A stretch of 64,000 nucleotides of DNA from Mixophyes australis (lineage: Eukaryota; Chordata; Amphibia; Anura; Limnodynastidae): positions 63,819,705 to 63,883,704 of the forward strand of contig JAVHZZ010000002.1 in assembly GCA_036250195.1 (NCBI GenBank), read 5' to 3'. Of this stretch, positions 1-12,054 are shown one piece after another. The notes beneath the pieces were generated by a model. The model did no database searches. It had not been told where the DNA came from and worked only from the letters and a program-made list of their open reading frames with translations. A program made the translations under genes and the position numbers. The first letter of the stretch is position 1. Each line of letters starts with the position of its first letter.

Positions 1-674
1 GGGGACTGCCCCGATTGCCCCCCCCCCCCTCTGGATCTGCCACAGCTGGAGACCCACAACATCAAATTCAATAATTCTGTCATGAACTCCATGTGGACTG
101 CCTTTGGTAGCAAAAGATACCTGGATATGTGAATAAACTCATACAAGCTAAATGATCTGTTTAAACTTGAAACATGTATATTACAAGGAATAATTGTACC
201 TCCAGCATAAAGTAAAAATAAATCACTAGAAGTCACATTGGAGTTCTGTGACCTGTATAAAATAAATAAAACATATGGTGACAGTCCCCTGTAATCTATT
301 TTCTCCTCATCCCTCCTCTGTAATTTCCACTACTACCATTTCTTCCTCATATACAAGCGGTGTGTAGAGGAGGGGATGCTGCTTCTTCAGGTTATTGATA
401 GTCTGTGAAAATGGCAGTGCTGTGATGACATCACTGGAGCGCTCTGCTCACAGCCAATCAGTAAGCTGAGTAGCAGCATGGTGTGTATCAGTTGTTGGTG
501 TGCCATTTGTAAGAAGCATGCATGTATATATACCTCATCCGCGTGTAAAGAATCTATTATCCAGACACACTGCATCCATAGGGTTAAACAAGGTAGGAGA
601 AAATGTATAGTTAAATAATTGCTGCAACACAATGATTAGACAATGATCAGACAATGAGGAGACATGAAAATATA
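1..674. other. unclassified non-coding DNA
   Basis: No convincing coding frame or known repeat is visible. A short C homopolymer lies near position 20-31. The sequence leads directly into the MITE at 675. Confidence 0.5.
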
Positions 675-1452
675 GGGCCTGATTCATGTTTCAATGTATG
701 TCCTTAGCTAAGCATATCTTGCACAATTCCACACTGCACATGCCCAGAAACGAACATTACCCCAATAAGGCAATTCTTATCCGCACGCAACTGATCCTTA
801 CTGTCTTCGAGGAGAAACAGGGGGGGAAGGGACAGACTAACACAGGCCATGTACAGTAAGGGTGTTCCAACACAGATGCGGCCGATTCAAGTCCTGTGTT
901 TGTCGTCAGTACACTTGTTTTCAGCTGTATTTTTTACACCCACTACAGGTCAGGTGTAGATGGTGACTGACAGAGATGACCGACAAGGCATAGTCTTGGA
1001 ATTAAAAATGACACGTATGTGTGCCTGTGGCTACCACAGAACAACTGTATGCAACTAAGATACACTATACAAAAATGCATTGTATGTACTGTATGCATTG
1101 AAATCATCTTTATTTATTTAAATGTAAAAAAAAAAATAGAAAAAAGTTTTCCATTTTAAAATAAAAAAAATTATATTATTATACTGTTAAAACTTGTTAT
1201 TTTATGATAAAATAAAAGTTGTATGTGTTCTGAACTTTTATTGTACTTAAAAATGTGCGTATACTGCAGTCTGTTATGTGTGTCTACGTATGGCAAGTAC
1301 TGTTTAGGCAAAGCGTATTTCCACCCTTATTCAAACTGAAATGTATCTTGAGATATGCTTGGATTTTAATACGGGCTGAACAACGCTCAAGTTGCGGCTC
1401 TTTTTAAACACGCAATTGACATCCAAGCTGCGTTTGGACATGAATCAGGACT
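675..1452. mobile_element. MITE, family A copy 1 (GGGCCTGATTCATG ends)
   Basis: The left end reads GGGCCTGATTCATGTTTCAA and the right end is its degraded reverse complement (CATGAATCAGGACT). Both sides are flanked by ATA, a likely 3-bp target duplication. The 778 bp interior is AT-rich and has no coding frame. A related 608 bp copy with the same ends and the same ATA flanks lies at 52469-53076, so this is a dispersed non-autonomous DNA transposon family. The superfamily is uncertain; a 3-bp duplication would be compatible with PIF/Harbinger, although ATA is not its usual target. Confidence 0.75.
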
Positions 1453-2684
1453 ATAGTACCTAGGTGAGGACAAGGAAATAATAAGGAGGGCTCTGCTGGG
1501 AACAGTAGGAAAATAAATGAATACCTTTTTAAAGATTTTAGGCATTATCCTTCAATCTGCCACTCCCCCACTCCCCCCCCTCCCCCCCCCCCCAAAGAAA
1601 AGCTTAGTCCCACAATTGCCAATTTGAGCCATTTCATCAGAGACTTTCATCTGGTGTGTTTATCTTTACACTTTTTTTTACTGCATTAGCCTGGTTTCCA
1701 ATTGATATAAGAGGTTGTGTGTTATATCAATAGATTTATTGAGTTCAGTCAAACAGTGTGGCCAGTAGAACTAAACATAAACAGCCTTGTAAATACAGAA
1801 AGGAGGATATATTTACCCATACAATCAGATTACTACTACAATAAGGCGTTCGAGTAACAAAAGCATGTGGTAAATTGACTTGTCTCCCAGCAGAAATGGG
1901 GCGGACTAATACAGGAATAAATAAAAATATATGGGATAAACAATTAGGGCAAATTACAACTTACTTGTCATTCTGAGATAACATTTTCTGATCCAATCGC
2001 TCAGATGTCCAGTTCCCAGGACCTTACATTACACTATCGGATATATATTGGGGCAGAGAAAATTCCTTATTTCCTACCAGACCCCATCTATTCAGCTTAC
2101 TGTACTTCTCTCTCATTAGACTAGGTCTACGTATCTTCTCCAAGTACCTAGTAGCTCTGTATACAGATTACTGTACTGAGACCGTCAGAGCGCTGGGGTC
2201 TCCTATTATAAATATATATCTATTCCTATTATATACGTGACTTTTGTCCCGACTACTGAATGTGCGACATATTATTCAGTAACGTCCATGTAAAATGACC
2301 CGTGTAAGTTATTTGAAAAGAAAACTATTTTATTGAAGACACTGAATATAACTAGTCCTATTAACAAAACAACAGTAATGCTAAGGCGGCCGCTGTAGCG
2401 ATGTAATCATTCAGTTAGTCACTAGCAAGGCATCTGACCACTCAGAAGCGGCAGGTTTAATATACACAGTTATAGTTAGGGATCCTCAGTGGATCAGTGA
2501 TCTGTCTGTAACTAGATCTCCCGGCAGTCTCTTACCACGCAGTTGTAGTGAGCCATTATCTCCTCGCCAGGTGAAATCAGCATCTCCCCGGTTTTCTCGG
2601 TTACTGCACCCTTATGGCAGAAAGCGCAGAGCCTCACCGGACAGAGAGACATGGTACCGAGCAGGACACACGACACTACAGTAA
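1453..2684. other. unclassified non-coding DNA
   Basis: AT-rich sequence without a supportable gene. It contains a C-rich low-complexity tract at about 1561-1594. Confidence 0.5.
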
Positions 2685-2796
2685 GTGACTGCTGTCCTCA
2701 CATCCAATTATTTATTGAGAAACGAAAGTAGACTGCTACAGTGACTGCTGTCCTCACATCCAATTATTTATTGAGAAACGAAAGTAGGCTGCTACC
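2685..2796. repeat. two-copy 56-bp tandem duplication
   Basis: A 56 bp unit beginning GTGACTGCTGTCCTCACATC occurs at 2685-2740 and again at 2741-2796 with almost no change. It lies just left of the hAT-like terminus at 2861. Confidence 0.85.
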
Positions 2797-3002
2797 TGCT
2801 TTCGGTTTCCATTCTTGTTACTACTATAAAGAAACTCTGGCTGTAATTAGTAGTCACGTCCAGGGCCGGACTGGGACTAAAAATCAGCCCTGGCATTTAT
2901 AGCACATAGGCCCACGTGTTGTGGGCTCCATGCACTATATTGTTGCACGCTGATGCTGGCGCAGTGCACGTTGCTGGTGCTGTACAATATGATGTAGTAT
3001 GA

Positions 3003-3033
3003 GTGTGTGTGTGTGTGTGTGTGGGGGGGGGGG
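3003..3033. repeat. (GT)n microsatellite followed by a G run
   Basis: About ten GT dinucleotides followed by a homopolymer of ten or more G, located between the hAT-like terminus and the large minisatellite. Confidence 0.95.
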
Positions 3034-3169
3034 TATTTATTTCTACTAATGACCCTCAACATTACATTGTTAGCACCCATATTACATCAATAAATAGCAT
3101 GACAATTCATTACTAGTACCCAAATTCCAGCAATAAATAACCCCGCACACACACTCATACTACATCGAT

Positions 3170-6100
3170 ACCCACCCCCATTCCAGCAACCAGCATCACC
3201 CCCCACATTACAGCATCCAGCATCACCCCCCACATTACAGCAACCAGCATCACCCCCCACATTACAGCAACTGGCATAACCTCCACATTACAGCAACCGG
3301 CATCACCTCCACATTACAGCAACCGGCATCACCCCCCACATTACAGCATCCAGCATCACCTCCACATTACAGCAACCAGCATCACCTCCACATTACAGCA
3401 ACCAGCATCACCTCCACATTACAGCAACCAGCATCACCTCCACATTACAGCAACCAGCATCACCCCCCACATTACAGCAACCAGCATCACCTCCCACATT
3501 ACAGCAACCAGCATCACCTCCACATTACAGCAACCAGCATCACCCCCCACATTACAGCAACCAGCATCACCTCCACATTACAGCAACCAGCATCACCTCC
3601 ACATTACAGCAACCAGCATCACCTCCACATTACAGCAACCAGCATCACCTCCACATTACAGCAACCAGCATCACCTCCACATTACAGCAACCAGCATCAC
3701 CCCCCACATTACAGCAACCAGCATCACCTCCACATTACAGCAACCAGCATCACCTCCACATTACAGCAACCAGCATCACCTCCACATTACAGTAACCAGC
3801 ATAACCCCCCACATTACAGCATCCAGCATCACCCCCCACATTACAGCAACCAGCATCATCTCCACATTACAGCAACCAGCATCACCTCCCACATTACAGC
3901 AACCAGCATCACCTCCACATTACAGCAACCAGCATCACCTCCACATTACAGCATCCAGCATCACCCCCCACATTACAGCAACCAGCATCACTTCCACATT
4001 ACAGCAACCAGCATCACCCCCCACATTACAGCATCCAGCATCACCCCCCACATTCTAGCAACCAGCATCACCTCCAAATTACAGCAACCAGCATCACCTT
4101 CACATTCTAGCAACCAGCATCACCCCCCACATTACAGCAACCAGCATCACCTCCACATTACAGCAACCAGCATCACCCCCCACATTACAGCAACCAGCAT
4201 CACCCCTCACATTACAGCAACCAGCATCACCTCCACATTACAGCAACCAGCATCACTTCCACATTACAGCAACCAGCATCACCCCCCACATTACAGCATC
4301 CAGCATCACCTCCACATTACAGCAACCAGCATCACCTCCACATTACAGCAACCAGCATCACCTCCACATTACAGCAACCAGCATCACCTCCACATTACAG
4401 CAACCAGCATCACCCCCCACATTACAGCAACCAGCATCACCTCCCACATTACAGCAACCAGCATCACCTCCACATTACAGCAACCAGCATCACCCCCCAC
4501 ATTACAGCAACCAGCATCACCTCCACATTACAGCAACCAGCATCACCTCCACATTACAGCAACCAGCATCACCTCCACATTACAGCAACCAGCATCACCC
4601 CCCACATTACAGCAACCAGCATCACCTCCACATTACAGCAACCAGCATCACCTCCACATTACAGCAACCAGCATCACCTCCACATTACAGTAACCAGCAT
4701 AACCCCCCACATTACAGCATCCAGCATCACCCCCCACATTACAGCAACCAGCATCATCTCCACATTACAGCAACCAGCATCACCTCCCACATTACAGCAA
4801 CCAGCATCACCTCCACATTACAGCAACCAGCATCACCTCCACATTACAGCATCCAGCATCACCCCCCACATTACAGCAACCAGCATCACTTCCACATTAC
4901 AGCAACCAGCATCACCCCCCACATTACAGCATCCAGCATCACCCCCCACATTCTAGCAACCAGCATCACCTCCAAATTACAGCAACCAGCATCACCTTCA
5001 CATTCTAGCAACCAGCATCACCCCCCACATTACAGCAACCAGCATCACCTCCACATTACAGCAACCAGCATCACCCCCCACATTACAGCAACCAGCATCA
5101 CCCCTCACATTACAGCAACCAGCATCACCTCCACATTACAGCAACCAGCATCACTTCCACATTACAGCAACCAGCATCACCCCCCACATTACAGCATCCA
5201 GCATCACCTCCACATTACAGCAACCAGCATCACCTCCACATTACAGCAACCAGCATCACCTCCACATTACAGCAACCAGCATCACCTCCCACATTACAGC
5301 AACCAGCATCACCCCTCACATTACAGCAACCAGCATCACCCCCCACATTACAGCATCCAGCATCACCCCCCACATTCTAGCAACCAGCATCACCCCCACA
5401 TTATAGCAACCAGCATCACCTCCACATTACAGCAACCAGCATCACCTCCACATTACAGCATCCAGCATCACCCCCCACATTACAGCAACCAGCATCACCT
5501 CCCACATTACAGCAACCAGCATCACCTCCACATTACAGCAACCAGCATCACCCCCCACATTACAGCAACCAGCATCACCTCCACATTACAGCAACTAGCA
5601 TCACCTCCACATTAGAGCAACCAGCATCACCTCCACATTACAGCAACCAGCATCACCTCCACATTACAGCGTCCAGCATCACCCCCCCACATTACAGCAA
5701 CCAGCATCACCTCCACATTACAGCAACCAGCATCACCTCCACATTACAGCAACCAGCATCACCTCCACATTACAGCGTCCAGCATCACCCCCCACATTAC
5801 AGCAACCAGCATCACCTCCACATTACAGCAACCAGCATCACCTCCACATTACAGCAACCAGCATCACCCCTCACATTCCAGCAACCAGCATTACACCTCA
5901 CATTACAGCAACCAGCATCACCCCCACATTACAGCAACCAGCATCACCCCTCACATTACAGCAACCAGCATCACCCCCCACATTACAGCATCCAGCATCA
6001 CCTCCCACATTACAGCAACCGGCATCACCCCCACATTACAGCAATCAGCATCACCTCCACATTACAGCAATCAGCATCAACCCCACATTACAGCAATCAG

Positions 6101-8297
6101 CATCAACCCCACATTACAGCAACCAGCATCACCCCCCACATTACAGCAACCAGCATCACCTCCACATTACAGCAACCAGCATCACCTCCACATTACAGGA
6201 CCAGCATCACCCCTCACATTCCAGCAACCAGCATTACACCTCACATTACAGCAACCAGCATCACCCCCACATTACAGCAACCAGCATCACCCCTCACATT
6301 ACAGCAACCAGCATCACCCCCCACATTACAGCATCCAGCATCACCCCCCACATTACAGCAACCGGCATAACCCCCACATTACAGCAATCGGCATCACCCC
6401 CCACATTACAGCAACCAGCATCACCCCCCACATTACAGCATCCAGCATCACCCCCCACATTACAGCAACCGGCATCACCCCCACATTACAGCAATCGGCA
6501 TCACCCCCACATTACAGCAATCAGCATCAACCCCACATTACAGCAACCAGCATCACCCCCCACATTACAGCAACAGCAACCAGCATCACCTCCACATTAC
6601 AGCAACCAGCATCACCTCCACATTACAGCAACCAGCATCACCCCTCACATTCCAGCAACCAGCATTACACCTCACATTACAGCAACCAGCATCACCCCCA
6701 CATTACAGCAACCAGCATCACCCCTGACATTACAGCAACCAGCATCACCTCCACATTACAGCAACCAGCATCACCTCCACATTACAGCAGCCAGCATCAC
6801 CTCCACATTACAGTGTCCAGCATCACCCCCCACATTACAGCAACCAGCATCACCTCCACATTACAGCAACCAGCATCACCTCCACATTACAGCAACCAGC
6901 ATCACCCCTCACATTACAGCAACCAGCATTACACCTCACATTACAGCAACCAGCATCACCCCCACATTACAGCAACCAGCATCACCCCTCACATTACAGC
7001 AACCAGCATCACCCCCCACATTACAGCATCCAGCATCACCCCCCACATTACAGCAACCGGCATCACCCCCACATTACAGCAATCGGCATCACCTCCACAT
7101 TACAGCAATCAGCATCAACCCCACATTACAGCAATCAGCATCAACCCCACATTACAGCAACCAGCATCACCCCCCACATTACAGCAACCAGCATCACCTC
7201 CACATTACAGCAACCAGCATCACCTCCACATTACAGGACCAGCATCACCCCTCACATTCCAGCAACCAGCATTACACCTCACATTACAGCAACCAGCATC
7301 ACCCCCACATTACAGCAACCAGCATCACCCCTCACATTACAGCAACCAGCATCACCCCCCACATTACAGCATCCAGCATCACCCCCCACATTACAGCAAC
7401 CGGCATCACCCCCACATTACAGCAACCAGCATCACCCCCCACATTACAGCATCCAGCATCACCCCCCACATTACAGCAACCGGCATCACCCCCACATTAC
7501 AGCAATCAGCATCACCCCCACATTACAGCAATCAGCATCAACCCCACATTACAGCAACCAGCATCACCCCCCACATTACAGCAACCAGCATCACCTCCAC
7601 ATTACAGCAACCAGCATCACCTCCACATTACAGCAACCAGCATCACCCCTCACATTCCAGCAACCAGCATTACACCTCACATTACAGCAACCAGCATCAC
7701 CTCCACATTACAGCATCCAGCATCACCCCCCACATTACAGCAACCGGCATCACCCCCACATTACAGCAACCAGCATCACCCCCACATTACAGCAACCAGC
7801 ATCACCCCTGACATTACAGCAACCAGCATCACCTCCACATTACAGCAACCAGCATCACCTCCACATTACAGCAACCAGCATCACCTCCACATTACAGCAA
7901 CCAGCATCACCTCCACATTACAGCAACCAGCATCACCCCCACATTACAGCAACCAGCATCACCCCCACATTACAGCAACCAGCATCACCCCTGACATTAC
8001 AGCAACCGGCATCACCCCCCACATTACAGCAACCGGCATCACCCCCACATTACAGCAATCAGCATCACCCCCCACATTACAGCAATAAGCATCACCCCCC
8101 ACATTACAGCAACCAGCATCACCTCCACATTACAGCAACCAGCATCACCTCCACATTACAGCAACCGTCGTCACACCCCACATTACAGCAACCAGCATCA
8201 CCACCCACATTACAGCAACCAGCATCACCCCCCACATTACAGCAACCAGCATCACCCCCCACATTACAGCAACCGTCGTCACCACCCACATTACAGC
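3170..8297. repeat. 5.1 kb minisatellite, 26/27-bp unit
   Basis: The unit is about 26 bp, ACATTACAGCAACCAGCATC followed by ACCTCC, with variants in the length of the C run, GCATCC for GCAACC, and TTCTAG for TTACAG. Roughly 195 copies fit the interval. The array has higher-order structure. In the left part a block with diagnostic variants (AGTAACCAGCATAACC; CATTCTAGCA) recurs with an offset of 898 bp (3791 to 4689 and 4051 to 4949). In the right part the variant CATTACAGGACCAGC recurs with an offset of 1038 bp (6191 to 7229). An open frame of 332 codons (6813-7811) falls wholly inside the array and results from the repeat having few stops; I do not treat it as a gene. Confidence 0.95.
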
Positions 8298-9829
8298 AAT
8301 ACTCTCTCCTACTTATTAGCAATACTAAACCCCAAACACACTACAACATTGCCACCACCACGTCACCCCATATAACAGCAATACCACCAATTATACAGGC
8401 GCCACTGTAGGAAACCAATGTTTTGCTTTTTTCAAATCTCCCACAAAATAACAACAACAGAGTACTTACACACACATATAGGTAACAGGTACCCTTTTCC
8501 CTCAATTAAATAGTAATGGCAGAATTTTCATGAATCATTCCACATGAAATAAAACTGTAACAAATTTATCAGAAAAAACATAACTATTAAATGATCATTT
8601 GAACCCACACGGCCACATTACAAATATTTCCATCTACAGCAAAATGTCAGAGAAAAATATTTTTTATACTACAGCAACTGGATATGCGTCTTTTCTATTC
8701 ATTTTAAATAACACAGTATATTAATTATGGGTTATAGAGGAGGTGGGTGAGAGATAATTGGATGTGATCCATCAGTTTGATTACATAGAAAACATTTAGA
8801 TTATTTACCTGGAGAAATCTACCCCCTTGACTCACAGGCAGGGCCAACAAGAGGATTTTTGGGCCCCAGTACAGCAACTTCTTTGGGCCCCATCATATTC
8901 AACAATGAAAGACTTGCCTTTGGCAGAAGTTCATATTATGCCACACCGTAGTACCACCAGGTCATATTATGCCACACCGTAGTGCCCCCAGTTCATATTA
9001 TGCCACATAATATTACCATCAATTCATATTTGGCCGCAACCAGCATCACCCCCCACATTACAGCAACCGTCGTCACCACCCACATTACAGCAATACTCTC
9101 TCCTACTTATTAGCAATACTAAACCCCAAACACACTACAACATTGCCACCACCACGTCACCCCATATAACAGCAATACCACCAATTATACAGGCGCCACT
9201 GTAGGAAACCAATGTTTTGCTTTTTTCAAATCTCCCACAAAATAACAACAACAGAGTACTTACACACACATATAGGTAACAGGTACCCTTTTCCCTCAAT
9301 TAAATAGTAATGGCAGAATTTTCATGAATCATTCCACATGAAATAAAACTGTAACAAATTTATCAGAAAAAACATAACTATTAAATGATCATTTGAACCC
9401 ACACGGCCACATTACAAATATTTCCATCTACAGCAAAATGTCAGAGAAAAATATTTTTTATACTACAGCAACTGGATATGCGTCTTTTCTATTCATTTTA
9501 AATAACACAGTATATTAATTATGGGTTATAGAGGAGGTGGGTGAGAGATAATTGGATGTGATCCATCAGTTTGATTACATAGAAAACATTTAGATTATTT
9601 ACCTGGAGAAATCTACCCCCTTGACTCACAGGCAGGGCCAACAAGAGGATTTTTGGGCCCCAGTACAGCAACTTCTTTGGGCCCCATCATATTCAACAAT
9701 GAAAGACTTGCCTTTGGCAGAAGTTCATATTATGCCACACCGTAGTACCACCAGGTCATATTATGCCACACCGTAGTGCCCCCAGTTCATATTATGCCAC
9801 ATAATATTACCATCAATTCATATTTGGCC
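8242..9829. repeat. 794-bp near-identical tandem duplication
   Basis: Bases 8242-9035 and 9036-9829 are two direct copies with a constant offset of 794 bp and no difference that I noticed. Each copy starts in the tail of the 26-bp minisatellite (GCAACCAGCATCACC), runs through unique AT-rich DNA and ends in GTAGTGCCCC-type repeat sequence (CATATTTGGCC). The junction at 9035/9036 joins TTTGGCC directly to GCAACC. This is either a very recent duplication or an assembly artefact. Confidence 0.95.
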
Positions 9830-9992
9830 ATACAGTAGTGCCCACAAATCATATACCATACAGTAGTGCCCCCAAATAACATTCTGCCATACAGTAGTGC
9901 CCCCAAATAATATTATGCCATACAGTAGTGCCCCGAATAACATTATGCCATACAGTAGTGCCCCCAAATAACATGCCATACAGTAGTGCCCA
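9826..9992. repeat. 31-bp tandem repeat (CATACAGTAGTGCCCC)
   Basis: About five to six copies of a unit of about 31 bp, CATACAGTAGTGCCCCCAAA followed by TAACATTATGC. Diverged relatives (CACACCGTAGTGCCCCCAG) occur just upstream in both copies of the 794-bp duplication, and a single copy recurs at about 10241-10260. Confidence 0.85.
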
Positions 9993-10639
9993 GACAAAAA
10001 AATGCATTCACAAATAAAAATTGGTACAGCATATCAGATACTGAGAGTGTGAGTCCCAGGAGCAGCTTAATACACCATTTACAATGCAAACAAAAATAGC
10101 TATATTGACACAATCGCAGATAAAATTTATGACAAGCAGTCTTTTTTCCTCTTAATTAAAAGTCTCTGTACAGATAAATATGCAAGAAACATTACAGCGC
10201 AATAATGAGCAATACATAGTGTTTGCAACGTCATTGGATACACAGTAGTGCCCCCAGTTCAACAAAGGATGGTTAAAAACACATTGCACACGAGAAAATA
10301 TATGAACTTACCTGATTATGGCATTCTGTGTTCAGTTCTCCTACTGGGCGCGCTGGGTGAGGAGGGATCAGCAGCTGTCAGCTCACACAACCAGTCGGGA
10401 GCAGGGACCGAGGGCAGTGGTCAAAGCGTAAATTTAGAAGTGGGGGTATGGAAAATATAAGAGAATTGAGTATGAAGGCTTGATTTTTTATTTTCTTTTA
10501 ACACTTGTCCCCTCTGTGCATTCCCATTCTTCATTACTACTTGTGTTTTATGATGGCTGCTTCCCTGACATTCCCATTCTTAAGATGTCTCTCCCTTTAC
10601 ACTTTCTTTACCTATGCCCCTGCACCATCTTCTCATTTG

Positions 10640-11535
10640 TCCCTCTCACTTAACACCCCTTCCCCCCTGGCTCTCTCACCCCTCTTCCAGCACCCCCTTC
10701 CCCTCTGGCTCTCTCACCCCTCTTCCAGCACCCCCTTCCCCTCTGGCTCTCTCACCCCTCTTCCAGCACCCCTTTCCCCTCTGGCTCTCTCAACCCTCTT
10801 CCAGCACCCCCTTCCCCACTGGCTCTCTCACACCTCTTCCAGCACCCCCTTCCCCCCTGGCTTTCACCTATCTTCCTGCACCCCCTTCCCCCTGTCTCTC
10901 ACCCCTCATCCAGCACCCCCTCTCCCCCCTGGCTCTCACCCCTCTTCCAGCACCCCCTTTCCCCTGGATCTCTCACCCCTCTTCCAGCACCCCCTTCCCC
11001 TCTGGCTATCACCCCTCTTCCTGCACCCCCTTCCCCCCTGGCTCTCTCACCCCTCTTCCAGCACCCCCTTCCCCTCTGGCTCTTACCCCTCTTCCTGCAC
11101 CCCCTTTCCCATGGCTCTCTCACCCCTCTTCCAGCACCCCCTTCCCCTCTGGCTCTCTCACCCGTCTTCCAGCACCCCCTTCCCCTTTGGCTCTCTCACC
11201 CCTCTTCCAGCACCCCTTTCCCCTCTGGCCCTCTCACACCTCTTCCAGCACCCCCTTCCCCTCTGGCTCTCTCACCCCTCTTCCAGCACCCCCTTCCCCT
11301 CTGGCTCTCTCACCCCTCTTCCAGCACCTCTTTCCCCTCTGGCTCTCTCAACCCTCTTCCAGCACCCCCTTCCCCACTGGCTCTCTCACACCTCTTCCAG
11401 CACCCCCTTCCCCTCTGGCTCTCTCACCCCTCTTCCAGCACCCCTTTCCCCTCTGGCTCTCTCACCCCTCTTCCAGCACCCCCCTTCCCCCTTGGCTCTC
11501 ACCTCTCTTCCTGCACCCCCTTCCCCCCAGGCTCT
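10640..11535. repeat. 38-bp pyrimidine-rich minisatellite
   Basis: About 23-24 copies of a 38 bp unit containing CTCTCACCCCTCTTCCAGCA and CCCCTTCCCCTCTGG. The strand is almost purely C and T with few A, so stop codons are rare. Two plus-strand frames stay open for about 340 codons each (10505-11548 and 10614-11633), and minus frames stay open as well. The products would be low-complexity Pro/Ser/Leu sequence, so I treat these as repeat artefacts. A run of about 12 G follows at 11569-11581. Confidence 0.95.
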
Positions 11536-12054
11536 CCCACACTCGTGACAACCCTGCCCCCTCCTGCGGGGGGGGGGGGGGCAGGGAGCTGTTTGTGCTG
11601 CTCGTGACACAAGACAGAAATAGAAATATATAACCCTTATAGTCTCTAGATGTCTGGACAACCCTGAGTGTTTCTGTGTTTTATCTGCCTTACTATAAAA
11701 AGGCTATATGGTTTCGTATCAGGGAGGAGGTCTGGAAGTAAGAAATGAGAATGTACCGAGTGTGGGGGTCACCGTCATCTACTCTTTCATTTCCCCTTCT
11801 ATTTGAGGATATGTTTATTACCTCCCGTGCAAGAATTGTGGCACCCCCACGCATGGAAAATCACGGTACCCCCCCATGCGAAAATCGCGACACCCCCACC
11901 TACCTAAAAACCAAAACTGCATCCACATTGCAGGGCACAGTGCAGAGAATAAGGGGAGGGAGCAGTGGAGCATTCCTCCGTCGCGCAACATAGGTGGCTG
12001 GTTCCTGGGGAGGAGCCAGCCACCAGGAATCTAAGAATGGCCAGGCCGGCCCTG

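Larger units (their letters stand above)
2861..12054. mobile_element. hAT-like DNA transposon filled with minisatellites
   Basis: The left terminus starts CAGGGCCGGACTGGGA. The right terminus, read in reverse complement, starts CAGGGCCGGCCTGGCC. CAG-initiated short inverted ends of this kind are typical of hAT elements. The flanking octamers are GTCACGTC on the left and ATCACGTA on the right; they share the central TCACGT, as expected for an 8-bp target duplication that has picked up two changes. No transposase is present. Inside lie a GT microsatellite, a 5.1 kb minisatellite, a 794 bp tandem duplication, a 31-bp repeat and a 38-bp minisatellite, so the 9.2 kb length looks like internal repeat growth. 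The alternative is two separate elements whose ends match by chance. Confidence 0.6.

Noticed and set aside
6813..7811. 332-codon open frame rich in His, Pro, Thr and Ser
   Set aside because: It lies wholly inside the 26/27-bp minisatellite and changes repeat register with each C-run variant; no start context or domain supports it.
3170..8297. CRISPR-like look of short regular repeats
   Set aside because: Units are contiguous with no unique spacers, and the setting is a vertebrate genome; it is a minisatellite.
8119..8322. Cysteine-rich minus frame (repeated CCNVGGDAG)
   Set aside because: A translation of the minisatellite on the other strand, not a toxin-like or metal-binding peptide.
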